Of a DNA stretch of 64,000 nucleotides, positions 18,072 to 25,624 are shown piece by piece; the first letter of the stretch is position 1, and the number at the start of each line of letters is the position of its first letter. This DNA comes from JARBUG01 sp035628915. GTDB lineage: Bacteria; Bacillota; Sulfobacillia; Symbiobacteriales; Symbiobacteriaceae. The notes under the pieces are model-generated. The model had not been told where the DNA came from. It did no database searches and was given only the letters and a program-made list of their open reading frames with translations. The position numbers and the translations under genes are program-made. The DNA lies in NCBI GenBank assembly GCA_035628915.1, contig DASPIW010000046.1:15820-79819 (forward strand), read 5' to 3'.

Positions 18072-18602
18072 TTAGCGATATTTTCTTCGTTCCTCAATAA
18101 GCGGGGCGATGCGAGGCTGGACACTGCGCTTCATGGTCGCCTTCGCCCGGGCCAGATGCTGGCGGACCTGTCGCTCGTCCATGTCCAGCGCTTCCGCTAC
18201 CTCCTTGACTGTGAGCAGTCCACCGACCACCAGCTCGAAGCAGACCCGCTGCATCGGAGACAGGTACCCCATCGCTAGTTCGATCAAGGCTTCCTGCCAC
18301 GGCCGAAGACTCCCCTCCGCCCCGGCCACGGCCCTGATGCCAACCACATCCATCATTTCTGCAGTCATCGGCACCTCTCGGCGGTGCCGGTCCCGGTCGC
18401 GTTGGAACTTGAATTGGTCGTCATCCATGGCCTTGCTCTTCGCCATATCGGTGCAGTAGCGGGCGACACTGGCCCAGGCCGCCGCTGCCATGACATCCCC
18501 GAACCCAGCAACTTTCTGCCGTCTCCGCTCCGCAAGAATGGCCGTTTCGGCGTACCCTTCCGCTATCTCGGTCGAGGCCAAAGGCCGTTGGTCGAGCATC
18601 AT
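18072..18602 (-). CDS. Sigma-70 region 4-like phage regulator
   Basis: 176 aa; ATG behind gggaggaagcc. The C-terminal 70 residues (LSPMQRVCFELVVGGLLTVKEVAEALDMDERQVRQHLARAKATMKRSV) form a sigma-region-4/LuxR-type helix-turn-helix. It sits at the boundary of early and late genes just ahead of terminase, where ArpU/RinA-type late activators are normally found. Likely activates packaging and structural genes; this is inferred from position. parS-like copy 3 lies 27 bp upstream of the start. Confidence 0.85.
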   Translation of the reverse strand: MMLDQRPLASTEIAEGYAETAILAERRRQKVAGFGDVMAAAAWASVARYCTDMAKSKAMDDDQFKFQRDRDRHRREVPMTAEMMDVVGIRAVAGAEGSLRPWQEALIELAMGYLSPMQRVCFELVVGGLLTVKEVAEALDMDERQVRQHLARAKATMKRSVQPRIAPLIEERRKYR

Positions 18603-18629
18603 GGCTTCCTCCCTGGCAGTCCGGCGTCA

Positions 18630-18645
18630 TGTAGCGCGAGCGACA
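18630..18645 (-). repeat. parS-like repeat copy 3
   Basis: Exact TGTAGCGCGAGCGACA, 27 bp upstream of the sigma-like regulator start. Confidence 0.8.
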
Positions 18646-18656
18646 ATCGAGCAACG

Positions 18657-18896
18657 CTACTTCGGGTGGCTTCTGGCCAGCCTGTGATACTGATCCTGCT
18701 TCGGCGGGTGCCGGTGACCGTTGTGTCCGGCGAAGAGCGACGTGACTGGAGAGGCGATTCGCCCGGCGGCCGGCGGCCACATCAGCCACCCGGGCCCGAG
18801 GGCGGTCACCGGCACGTCAGGGGCAACGTACGGGCCGAGATCCCAAGCGGAGCCTGCATACGACGTTGTTGCGTTCGCGTAGACCAGCGTCTGCAT
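18657..18896 (-). CDS. Hypothetical phage protein (79 aa)
   Basis: ATG 18896 behind acggaggtggcccc. Sequence MQTLVYANATTSYAGSAWDL followed by Pro/Gly-rich residues; no recognised domain and no membrane segment. Start lies 17 bp after parS-like copy 4, matching its neighbours. Confidence 0.6.
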   Translation of the reverse strand: MQTLVYANATTSYAGSAWDLGPYVAPDVPVTALGPGWLMWPPAAGRIASPVTSLFAGHNGHRHPPKQDQYHRLARSHPK

Positions 18897-18913
18897 GGGG
18901 CCACCTCCGTAGA

Positions 18914-18929
18914 TGTAGCGCGAGCGACT
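18914..18929 (-). repeat. parS-like repeat copy 4
   Basis: TGTAGCGCGAGCGACT, one mismatch at the last base, 17 bp upstream of the 79-aa gene. Confidence 0.8.
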
Positions 18930-18944
18930 TCTTGCAGGTCAAAC

Positions 18945-18961
18945 ATTCCGAACGTTGAATC
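18945..18961. repeat. Direct repeat, left flank of plus-strand moron
   Basis: ATTCCGAACGTTGAATC; 14 of 17 bases match the copy at 19759-19775 in the same orientation. The pair brackets the plus-strand gene exactly, as a duplicated or recombining insertion site would. Confidence 0.5.
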
Positions 18962-18987
18962 AATACCGTGGAAAGGGGGTCTGGAAG

Positions 18988-19758
18988 ATGGTGAAAGCTC
19001 CAGAGGCCAACGGGAACGGGACGACTGACGCGAGGAGCAGTCTCATCAGAAACCGGGTGGAGGACTGGCTCGCTGAAGAACGACTGCGAGTTTCGCAGGT
19101 TATCCAACAGAAGAAGCGGGAATTTGCCAGTCGCAATACACTGAGATCAACTCCGATGTTGCAGGTTACGGGCGAGGAGTTCTGGGCGTCGGTCAGGCGC
19201 ACGCTGTGCCATAGGCTGCAACTCGAAAAGGAGATTCCGGGCGGTCTCTCACCATCACTCCGAGACGACCTCCATCTGCTGCTCACCAGAGAATCAGCGT
19301 GGGCTCTAGCCTCGGTGAATGAAATTGCTGATCTGATTAAGCTGACTGACCGGATCCCCCCTTACCTTCTTGAGCAGCAGGCGGAGATTGAGGTTTGGCT
19401 GGGTCGCCAGATCCAGATCATCGAGGACGAGTTTGCTCTTGGTCTCCTGCAGGGCCAAACCTCAAGAGGCATGAACATCGGGACCCTGGTCATCGGGACG
19501 AACAACCAAGTGGCCATCGACCCGGAGGTGCTCGAGGACTTGATTTCGCTCCTCTCGACTCGTTTGCAAAAGCATGACACGGCCCTCACCCAGGAGCTTA
19601 GGGCGATTGCCGACGCCGTTAAGGCAAACCGCCGCCCCAGTAACCTGCAAAAGGCAGCCGACACAATCAAGGCGATGGAGAACTGGCGCCAGGTGCTCGG
19701 CCCTGCGTTCCGCATCGTGTGGCCTCTGCTCCAGTCCTGGGTCACTGGCATTGAATAA
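18988..19758 (+). CDS. Plus-strand moron protein of unknown function (256 aa)
   Basis: 256 aa from ATG 18988 (gaaaggggg upstream). Opposite in direction to every gene around it. Predicted mostly helical (NRVEDWLAEERLRVSQVIQQKKREF; LQKAADTIKAMENW) with a beta turn segment GMNIGTLVIGTNNQVAIDPE. No recognised domain. It carries its own terminator and is bracketed by near-identical 17-bp repeats, and lies on top of the 3' end of a minus-strand frame. Such autonomous units in prophages are usually expressed in the lysogen (exclusion, fitness), but that is inference. Confidence 0.8.
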   Translation: MVKAPEANGNGTTDARSSLIRNRVEDWLAEERLRVSQVIQQKKREFASRNTLRSTPMLQVTGEEFWASVRRTLCHRLQLEKEIPGGLSPSLRDDLHLLLTRESAWALASVNEIADLIKLTDRIPPYLLEQQAEIEVWLGRQIQIIEDEFALGLLQGQTSRGMNIGTLVIGTNNQVAIDPEVLEDLISLLSTRLQKHDTALTQELRAIADAVKANRRPSNLQKAADTIKAMENWRQVLGPAFRIVWPLLQSWVTGIE

Positions 19759-20117
19759 ATTTCGAACGTAGCATCCTCCTGTGGTGTCGCAAGTGCGGCA
19801 CCACAGTTGTTTCTCTCGCATGGTTCCGGGCGCCTCGAGGCTGTGCCGGCCGGGGCTGGTTCGCTGGGGTCGTACCTGGTGCATGCCGGGTCGGACTTGC
19901 GCCGCTTGCCGCCCCAGCCGTCCTTCACCGTAGAGCCTACAGTGTGGATCTCGCACTTCCAGTGAGTCCCTGACCACTTGTGACACTGCAGATGCATGCA
20001 GCCGCCGCAGATCGCCCCGGGCGGACCGCCGCTTAGCGGTTGGTGTGGGCTCGCGTGCTCTTTGAGCTTCTTCTCTGCCGGCGTCTCTGGGAAGAGCCGG
20101 AGTTGCTCCGGGATCAT
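19362..20117 (-). CDS. Phage Cys-rich protein; 3' half runs antisense to the moron
   Basis: The first ~85 residues (MIPEQLRLFPETPAEKKLKE, then CGGCMHLQCHKWSGTHWKCE, KRRKSDPACTRYD) look like a genuine small phage zinc-binding protein; its ATG overlaps the stop of the preceding gene (ATGA). After about residue 90 the frame continues without a stop through the antisense of the plus-strand moron, and that part looks like shadow sequence. The original 3' end was probably displaced by the moron insertion. The trustworthy part is about 19830-20117. Confidence 0.6.
   Translation of the reverse strand: MIPEQLRLFPETPAEKKLKEHASPHQPLSGGPPGAICGGCMHLQCHKWSGTHWKCEIHTVGSTVKDGWGGKRRKSDPACTRYDPSEPAPAGTASRRPEPCERNNCGAALATPQEDATFEIYSMPVTQDWSRGHTMRNAGPSTWRQFSIALIVSAAFCRLLGRRFALTASAIALSSWVRAVSCFCKRVERSEIKSSSTSGSMATWLFVPMTRVPMFMPLEVWPCRRPRANSSSMIWIWRPSQTSISACCSRR
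19759..19775. repeat. Direct repeat, right flank of plus-strand moron
   Basis: ATTTCGAACGTAGCATC, starting at the stop codon of the moron; 14/17 match with 18945-18961. Confidence 0.5.
19779..19806 (+). terminator. Terminator of plus-strand moron
   Basis: CTGTGGTG...CACCACAG, an 8-bp perfect stem with a 12-nt loop, followed by TTGTTTCTCT on the plus strand. Confidence 0.75.
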
Positions 20118-21130
20118 GACCTGGGCGCCGCCGTCTTGTTGATGCGGCCCTCACAAAACAGGCCTTCGCCCTCCGGCCGATGCGGGCAGCGCTCGCAATC
20201 CTCGGGCCCGATCTCCAGGCGGGTATCGCAGGCCGGCCTTGTCCCGGCCGCCACCTCGGCCACGATCTGCTCATGCACCTCGTGGAGACCTGCCACCAGA
20301 CTCGCCGGCGGCCTAATCGTGGCCACGGGCTCGGGCGCCTTCCCATCCAGTTGGGCCGCCAGCGCCGCCCACGTCGCGTTCCGGTCGTTGATGATGATCT
20401 TCGTGGTCCCCGGTGCTCCCCGGTCGAGCCAGGCGAAGAATGCGCCCTGCAGGTCCTGCGCGGTGAAGAGCTTCGGCCAGGCCTTGTTGCCGATTGCCGA
20501 ACGCAGTACCGCCAGGTCGATGTGGTGAACCTCGATCGGCGGCTGATGCTCCGGGTCGTCCATGCTGGCCTTCCACTTGTCGAGCAGCGTAAGTGCGCAC
20601 GCCCGGCTGACTTTCAAAACCTCGTTGTCGCCCCCGGCGGGCTCGGGCGCCGCCATGTCAACGCCGCTAACGTAGCTCGGTGATGCCGGGGCCCACATAG
20701 CCTCAATCTCAGCCAGCGCCACAACGGCCCCCTCGATCGTGGTCACACACCACCGCCCCATCTTGTACATCAGCTCGGGCTCCAGCTGCCCCTGCAAGAG
20801 GAAGATCACAGGCTTGCCCTGGCCGGCCGTATACCCGGCCTCCAGGTGGACGCTCCGCCCGCACGGCAGGACGCACACCGTTGCATCCGCCCCGTCCAGC
20901 GCTGCCATGTCGAAACCGAAGCCCCGTTCGGCCACCGGATGGCCCAGCAGTTCGATGAAATCCTCCGGCGTCCAGCCCTTCCACTCCGGATCGATCTCCG
21001 ACCAGTGGAAGCCTTCGTTGCCGGGCGCCGGGTGCCGAAAGTCGTAGACCTCATGGCCGGCCGCCCGCAGGGCCGCCACCACTTCAGGCTGAGTCGTGTT
21101 CCGCCAGCTGCTTGCGACGTAGACCTTCAT
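20114..21130 (-). CDS. Nucleoside 2-deoxyribosyltransferase-like fold protein with C-terminal Cys cluster
   Basis: 338 aa. N-terminal 130 residues match the 2-deoxyribosyltransferase/DUF4406 pattern: KVYVASSWRNTTQPEVVAALRAAGHEVYDFRHP, then D-rich helix, and HLEAGYTAGQGKPVIFLL with the conserved Glu. Middle part is helical (ALTLLDKWKASMDDPEH) and the C-terminus has CDTRLEIGPEDCERCPH, a possible zinc knuckle. Could act in nucleotide salvage or base modification during phage growth; the fusion makes the substrate uncertain. Confidence 0.7.
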   Translation of the reverse strand: MKVYVASSWRNTTQPEVVAALRAAGHEVYDFRHPAPGNEGFHWSEIDPEWKGWTPEDFIELLGHPVAERGFGFDMAALDGADATVCVLPCGRSVHLEAGYTAGQGKPVIFLLQGQLEPELMYKMGRWCVTTIEGAVVALAEIEAMWAPASPSYVSGVDMAAPEPAGGDNEVLKVSRACALTLLDKWKASMDDPEHQPPIEVHHIDLAVLRSAIGNKAWPKLFTAQDLQGAFFAWLDRGAPGTTKIIINDRNATWAALAAQLDGKAPEPVATIRPPASLVAGLHEVHEQIVAEVAAGTRPACDTRLEIGPEDCERCPHRPEGEGLFCEGRINKTAAPRS

Positions 21131-21154
21131 GCCTGTCCCTCGCTTTCTCGCCGG

Positions 21155-21919
21155 TCAGGCCGGCGAATAAGTGCCCGTCTTGGCCCCGCATTCCGGGCAG
21201 CACACCGGGTAGGTGCCTTCCTCCTGCTCCGTGTGCTCGCACTCGGCGTTCACCCAGGTCCACCCGCCGCAGTTGCAGTGATACCGGTTCAGGCTCTTCA
21301 CCTGCCGCAGTTCCTCGCCGCACTCGGGGCACTCCCCGGTGGGCGTGCTGGAGGCCTCGGCGTAGCAGCCATTACTGACGCAGACATAGGCCGGTTCCAG
21401 GACCACAGTAGTGAACTGCGGGGGGAAGTCGCTTACCTGGCCGCCCGCCATCGGCGGGTAATTCCGGGCTCCGGGCCGGCAGCCCGGGTGCTCCCACTCC
21501 TCTGCCATCCCGTCTGTCCGCCGCACCATCTGCAGCTCCCCGCCGGCGCACCCACAGAACCGGCAGAACTTGCCCTCCAGGTTGTCTTGACCTCCGGCCA
21601 TCGGCGGGTACTTCCGAGCGGGTACCGGCTTCTCCGCTTCGAGAGCCGCCAGGGCTTCGGCGAAGGTCTGGCACCTGGCGCACCGGTGCGGCCCCATCGT
21701 TGTGTCACGGCAGGTCTCGCAGTTGTCGACCGCTTCCTGCATCAGGCGGGCCAGTTGGTTGCGCTGGGCAGTGACTCGGCAGCGTTCGCCGTCCAGCTCC
21801 ATGACCCGCTTGCGCAGCCATGCATCCATCTCATCGATGCGCTTCACACGCTCGCCAGCGATTCGGGCCTGTTCCCCAATCTGTGCGATGTTCGCCGTCA
21901 GTTGGTCTATCTGGTTCAT
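21155..21919 (-). CDS. Multi-zinc-ribbon phage protein
   Basis: 254 aa from ATG 21919 (ggaacggagga upstream). N-terminal coiled coil (LTANIAQIGEQARIAGERVKRIDEMDAWLRKRV), then at least four CxxC pairs (CETCRDT, CARCQT, CRFCGCAGG, CPECGEELRQV, CCPECGAKTG). The phrase YPPMAGGQ occurs twice about 50 residues apart, evidence of an internal duplication. Function unknown; nucleic-acid binding plausible. Confidence 0.7.
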   Translation of the reverse strand: MNQIDQLTANIAQIGEQARIAGERVKRIDEMDAWLRKRVMELDGERCRVTAQRNQLARLMQEAVDNCETCRDTTMGPHRCARCQTFAEALAALEAEKPVPARKYPPMAGGQDNLEGKFCRFCGCAGGELQMVRRTDGMAEEWEHPGCRPGARNYPPMAGGQVSDFPPQFTTVVLEPAYVCVSNGCYAEASSTPTGECPECGEELRQVKSLNRYHCNCGGWTWVNAECEHTEQEEGTYPVCCPECGAKTGTYSPA

Positions 21920-22002
21920 GTCCGTTCCTCCGTTCCCCCGGGCCCGGTTGCTCGGTCCCGCACCAATCGGTTGTGTTGTAGCACTTCCGATGCACATCAA
22001 TG

Positions 22003-22022
22003 TTGTCAGGCTATAATGACAA
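22003..22022. promoter_or_regulatory. Promoter/operator-like inverted repeat ahead of plus-strand gene
   Basis: TTGTCA and TGACAA flank 8 nt that contain TATAAT on the plus strand (22012-22017), about 78 bp upstream of the plus-strand nuclease-like gene. The dyad over a -10 box suggests a repressed promoter. Confidence 0.4.
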
Positions 22023-22094
22023 GTCTTGCTCATGGCCTGCAGCCGCCTCCGGCTCGTCCTAAAGTCATCAAGATAGAAGGGGGCTGCTGCAAGT

Positions 22095-22454
22095 ATGAGC
22101 CGTTGGGATGACGTCAAGAACCTTACCGCCGACAAGTTCGGGGAGTATGCCGAGGCCCGCATCAAGGCCATCCTCGAAGGGTTTGGGTGGACCGTTAACT
22201 ACAACAAGCCGAATAGCGAGGGGGCGAGCGACCTCATCGCCGTCAAGGGACAGAAGAAATGGTACGTGCAGGTCAAGGCGGCCCGAGCCGCCACGGCGCC
22301 GACCGTCGCCGATGCTGACAAGACCCGAATCGTCAAGAGTGCCAGCGGCAACAACGCCGTCCCCGTCATTGCCCTGTACTACTTCGAGAAGGAGAACGGC
22401 ACGTACGAGTTCCGGCACGCCGCTACATGGGACCCCCTCGACGCCAGCAAGTAA
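22095..22454 (+). CDS. PD-(D/E)XK nuclease-like (Holliday resolvase-like) protein
   Basis: 119 aa from ATG 22095 (aaggggg site). YAEARIKAILEGFGWTVNYN, SEGASDLIAVKGQKKWYVQVKAA carries the D...(E/Q)xK core of archaeal-type resolvases and restriction-endonuclease-like folds, with Gln where Glu is usual (QVK). Lone plus-strand gene inside the minus-strand block, so it is a second moron candidate. Could process DNA junctions or act in defence. Confidence 0.75.
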   Translation: MSRWDDVKNLTADKFGEYAEARIKAILEGFGWTVNYNKPNSEGASDLIAVKGQKKWYVQVKAARAATAPTVADADKTRIVKSASGNNAVPVIALYYFEKENGTYEFRHAATWDPLDASK

Positions 22455-22478
22455 GCTCTGAACCGCCCGGTCCGCCCG

Positions 22479-22919
22479 CTATGGGCTGGCCGGGCCTTCT
22501 GCTTTCTCGGGTGCCCCCTCCTTCCCTACACAGGAGCTACACAGCCCCGGCCGGTGCCAGTGGCAGCCCTCAGTGCACCCCCGCATGTCCGTGCACCCGC
22601 AGATCCGGCAGTAGTCCCCGCCGTTCATTACCGCATCGGCCGCCGCGGCCACCCTCTCCCACAGCTCGTCATCTTCGATGTCCTCGACCTTGTCGTAGCC
22701 CGTCAGCGTCTGGACGGCGATCTCGTGGCGCTCCCAGCCCACCGCCGCCGGGTCCACCGGCTGCAGGACCGCATAGGCCTGACCACCGATGCTGAGCACC
22801 ACCGACACGATGAACTTGTGCTCGGTGCCTTCCTTGTCCGGAAGCATCACAAACGCCGCATGGTTCGGGACCCCATCCGCCGGCGGCATCGCCGGGCGCA
22901 GGTTGTCTACCTCAGCCAT
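22479..22919 (-). CDS. Phage protein with C-terminal Cys cluster
   Basis: 146 aa; N-terminal segment DKEGTEHKFIVSVVLSIGGQAYAVLQPVDP resembles small DUF1292-like domains, and the C-terminus CRICGCTDMRGCTEGCHWHRPG then CSSC is the zinc cluster common in phage accessory proteins. ATG overlaps the upstream stop. Function unknown. Confidence 0.7.
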   Translation of the reverse strand: MAEVDNLRPAMPPADGVPNHAAFVMLPDKEGTEHKFIVSVVLSIGGQAYAVLQPVDPAAVGWERHEIAVQTLTGYDKVEDIEDDELWERVAAAADAVMNGGDYCRICGCTDMRGCTEGCHWHRPGLCSSCVGKEGAPEKAEGPASP

Positions 22920-23410
22920 TACCTCAACACCCTCCCTTGCCTCGGTTCGCACACTCGGGCGGCGCCGGCACAGTACCAGAACTCCTTGAAGATCGCAAAC
23001 TTGTCGATGATCTGTTGCACCGCCTGCTTGCCGTCGGCCAGCGTCGCCGCCATGCTGGACACGTTCAGCGAGTGGTAGGCCTTGTTCATGAACAGCACGC
23101 CCCAGGTAAACCCGCCCTTCCCGTTCTGCATGACCTGGGCTGTCCACACACGGCTGACGGAGTTCCGCATCCCCGTGGCCTCCGACATGTCGCCCGTCTG
23201 CGAATCGTTCCAGATAATCACCCTGTGTTCAGCCTGGCTCGGCTGGGTGACCGGGCAGCGGATCTCCTCGAGATGGACAAAGGACCTGTACGTCTTCGCC
23301 AGCCGGCGGATCCCAGGCCGGCGCCGCCCCCAGGTGGTTCCTTCGCCTTCCTCACCCAGCGGCCGGGTGTGCCACCGGCCCTGCTCGTCCTGCCAGATCT
23401 GTACGTCCAC
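22919..23410 (-). CDS. Hypothetical phage protein (163 aa)
   Basis: GTG 23410 behind aggagggcc. VDVQIWQDEQGRWHTRPLGE, then SVSRVWTAQVMQNGKGGFTWGVLFMNKAY and a C-terminal helix (AVQQIIDKFAIFKEFWYCAG). Not assigned to a family from the sequence. Confidence 0.6.
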   Translation of the reverse strand: MDVQIWQDEQGRWHTRPLGEEGEGTTWGRRRPGIRRLAKTYRSFVHLEEIRCPVTQPSQAEHRVIIWNDSQTGDMSEATGMRNSVSRVWTAQVMQNGKGGFTWGVLFMNKAYHSLNVSSMAATLADGKQAVQQIIDKFAIFKEFWYCAGAARVCEPRQGRVLR

Positions 23411-23423
23411 TTTGTTGGCCCTC

Positions 23424-23597
23424 CTACCGGCAGCCGGCCCGCGGGGTTCGCCACGGCGGGCCGGCACGGTCGACCGGGGTCACGAGGTTGACAACCTCCA
23501 TGCACCGCACGCCCGTCGCGTGCTCCTTCTCGGGCGTCGGGTTCTGGATCCGCCGGAGGCGGGCCCGCCGCTTCGCCTTGTCGCGTCCCTGTTCCAC
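23424..23597 (-). CDS. Small basic phage protein (57 aa)
   Basis: GTG 23597 with aggagctga upstream. Very basic N-terminus (EQGRDKAKRRARLRRIQNPT) and EKEHATGVRCMEVVNLV. Fills a gap of 190 bp that otherwise has no gene on the coding strand, and is flanked closely on both sides. Unknown function. Confidence 0.55.
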   Translation of the reverse strand: MEQGRDKAKRRARLRRIQNPTPEKEHATGVRCMEVVNLVTPVDRAGPPWRTPRAGCR

Positions 23598-23602
23598 CTG
23601 GT

Positions 23603-23944
23603 TCAGCTCCTCTCGCTGGCGCCCGCCAGATCAAGACGCATCTGGTTCGGGCTGTTGACAGCCTCCCGCATCGCCTCATCGGCATGGAACGCTTCGACGA
23701 TCTCCGCCCAGTCGGCCGGATCGTCCGGGTAGATCCACTCGCACTCAGACCCGACGGCCATCCATACCCGGTCGCACTCTGGATGATGGTGGAAGTGCCA
23801 GAACCGCTTCTCGGCGCCGTCGCAATCCCAGCACAGCCAGGGCGGCACCGTCACCTTGACGTACTCCGTGCCGGCAGGGATCGGCTCCCCGCACAGCTTG
23901 CACTTACAGTCTTTCTTGGCCTTGACGGTCACCTTCGTGATCAT
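23603..23944 (-). CDS. Phage zinc-finger protein (PARP-type-like)
   Basis: 113 aa. KDCKCKLCGEPIPAGTEYVKV, LCWDC, WHFHHHPECDRVW reproduce the C..C...H..C spacing of small phage zinc proteins whose fold resembles PARP-type fingers. Possibly DNA binding. Confidence 0.7.
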   Translation of the reverse strand: MITKVTVKAKKDCKCKLCGEPIPAGTEYVKVTVPPWLCWDCDGAEKRFWHFHHHPECDRVWMAVGSECEWIYPDDPADWAEIVEAFHADEAMREAVNSPNQMRLDLAGASERS

Positions 23945-24165
23945 GCCCGCCTCAGCTCCCTCTCCGCTTCGACCCCGATCGCGGTCAGGGATCCGCCGTG
24001 CTCTACCTTGTGGGTTGCGTCCGCACTCGGGTCCGTCCGGACTCCGTAGGTCGTCAAGTCGCCAGATAACAGTTCCCGGGCGATGTCCATGAGCACGGCA
24101 GCCGCTGCCCGGCGGTTCACCGCGGCCACCTTCACCGTCAACCCGAGAGGCTTGGGTCCGAACAT
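23941..24165 (-). CDS. Hypothetical phage protein (74 aa)
   Basis: ATG 24165 is preceded by aaaggagacggaggacag. LTVKVAAVNRRAAAAVLMDIARELLSGDLTTYG followed by a charged tail. Helix-strand pattern only; no family recognised. Stop overlaps the next start. Confidence 0.6.
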   Translation of the reverse strand: MFGPKPLGLTVKVAAVNRRAAAAVLMDIARELLSGDLTTYGVRTDPSADATHKVEHGGSLTAIGVEAERELRRA

Positions 24166-24250
24166 CTGTCCTCCGTCTCCTTTCTCGCGGATCACAGAGG
24201 ATTCACGCTGAAATCGTTGAACTGTTCGACTACAGAAAGGAGGTTTGATA

Positions 24251-24421
24251 TTGGTGGAAGCCAAGAGCATGGCAGAGATCGCCCTTGAATTGGCGCTGAA
24301 AGTGGCCGAGAAGAAAACCCTGGCCGGTACTGGTGTCGAGTCGGCAAAGGCGATTGCTGAGATCTACAACACCATCCTCCAACAAATCGCCCCGACTACT
24401 TACAAGAACATACACATGTGA
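24251..24421 (+). CDS. Small plus-strand protein (56 aa)
   Basis: TTG start seven bases after a strong aaggagg. Encodes a mostly helical peptide, EAKSMAEIALELALKVAEKK then SAKAIAEIYNTIL. Opposite in direction to neighbours. Coding potential is supported by the ribosome site and amphipathic pattern; function unknown. Confidence 0.55.
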   Translation: MVEAKSMAEIALELALKVAEKKTLAGTGVESAKAIAEIYNTILQQIAPTTYKNIHM

Positions 24422-24480
24422 CCGTTGCCTTCGCGGGGCGCCCTGGGCCACCTACCCAGGGCGCCCCTCCGCGTTGCTTG

Positions 24481-24822
24481 CTAGCAGTCCGACTGGCAAA
24501 GGAAATCGGGGACCTTGTGCTGGGCCCGGATCGCCTCCCGGAAGGTGATGACCTCTCCGGTCGGCTTCTCGTTTTCGTCCATCAGGGCGACGTTGTGAAC
24601 GTCCAGGTCGGCGATCTGAATCGGATAGCCCTCCGGGATTTCGGCGCCGGCCGTCTCACCTTTGAAAAAGGCGATTGCCTCTTCCTCGCTGCGGGCGGCC
24701 ACCACGTACATATCGTCCATGTCCCAGGCGCCCACGCCGTTCTCGAACATGCTGGCCGCATCGACGGCCGGGTCCTGATCGACCTTGGCCTCAGCCTCGG
24801 GCGCCTCATCGTTAGGTTCCAT
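24481..24822 (-). CDS. Acidic phage protein (113 aa)
   Basis: ATG behind gggagacaagc. Acidic; DDMYVVAARSEEEAIAFFKGETAG is the small alpha/beta motif shared by many phage accessory proteins. Unknown function. Confidence 0.65.
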   Translation of the reverse strand: MEPNDEAPEAEAKVDQDPAVDAASMFENGVGAWDMDDMYVVAARSEEEAIAFFKGETAGAEIPEGYPIQIADLDVHNVALMDENEKPTGEVITFREAIRAQHKVPDFLCQSDC

Positions 24823-24856
24823 GCTTGTCTCCCTTCTGGGCGCGCACCGGCGCCCG

Positions 24857-25624
24857 CTATGCTGTTGCCGTCTCCCGCCGATTTCGGGACCGGGACTTAC
24901 CCCCGGGCGCCCTCACGCCGGCCAGGTAGTTCTCCACGGCCCGGCGCACCGCCGCCCTCAGGTCGTCAGACACCGGCCCGTCCACGGCCAACTGCTGCGC
25001 TACCTTCGTGCACTTCCGCCGGGCCCGCTGGCAGGCGTTGTCGATGGTCTTCCAACGGTACCCGTAGTCATCACTGACGTTCCGGTATGGCTCCTCACCC
25101 AGGATCACCCGGGTGAAAATCAGCCGCTCCAGGTCGCTGAGGGGAGCGATCATCGCCGCCAGGAGATCATCCGCCTCGCCGCTCACCGCGTCGGCCGGGT
25201 CCCTACCGAGCCCGCTGCCGTCAGGAAAGTCCATTCGCGCCAGGTACGTGTCATCCGGCTTGCGACGTTCATTTGCGTAGACCGGCTCGTCCAGCGACGT
25301 GGCGTTGTTCTGGCCCTGCCGCATCTGCCTGTTGGCGTTCTTGACTTCCTGGATGATGTCGCAGAGCATCACCCGCTCCGCCCACTTCGTGAACACGGCG
25401 TGCTTGCCGGGATCCCACGTGCGCAATGCCTCCGCCACTCCGATCACGGCCACCTGTATCAGATCCTGCTGGTCTCCACCGCTCGGAAGGTGCCAGCCCT
25501 GGCCGTAGACCACCATGGCTGCCCACTCACGGGCCACCTTCAGCAGGCGCTCCTCGGCGAGCTTGTCCCCGTCCTGGGCCAGCGGGGCCAGGCGGTTCAT
25601 CAGTGCGTAGTCGGCCGTGCTCAT
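24857..25624 (-). CDS. Phage-encoded sigma-70 family factor
   Basis: 255 aa, ATG 25624 overlapping the upstream stop. Region 2 is visible (GGDQQDLIQVAVIGVAEALRTWDPGKHAVFTKWAERVMLCDIIQEVKNANRQMR: core-binding plus -10 recognition), as is region 4 (LSDLERLIFTRVILGEEPYRNVSDDYGYRWKTIDNACQRARRK). Probably directs RNA polymerase to middle or late phage promoters. The C-terminal tail is Arg-rich. Confidence 0.88.
   Translation of the reverse strand: MSTADYALMNRLAPLAQDGDKLAEERLLKVAREWAAMVVYGQGWHLPSGGDQQDLIQVAVIGVAEALRTWDPGKHAVFTKWAERVMLCDIIQEVKNANRQMRQGQNNATSLDEPVYANERRKPDDTYLARMDFPDGSGLGRDPADAVSGEADDLLAAMIAPLSDLERLIFTRVILGEEPYRNVSDDYGYRWKTIDNACQRARRKCTKVAQQLAVDGPVSDDLRAAVRRAVENYLAGVRAPGGKSRSRNRRETATA

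Noticed and set aside
17656..18929. The four evenly spread 16-mers as a CRISPR array
   Set aside because: Spacing is 270-620 bp with genes between copies; repeat is palindromic and 16 bp, so a protein-binding site is far more likely.
23218..23685. 156-codon minus-strand frame overlapping the 57-aa gene
   Set aside because: Different frame with biased Gly/Arg/Pro content; the shorter frame has a ribosome site and better residue pattern.
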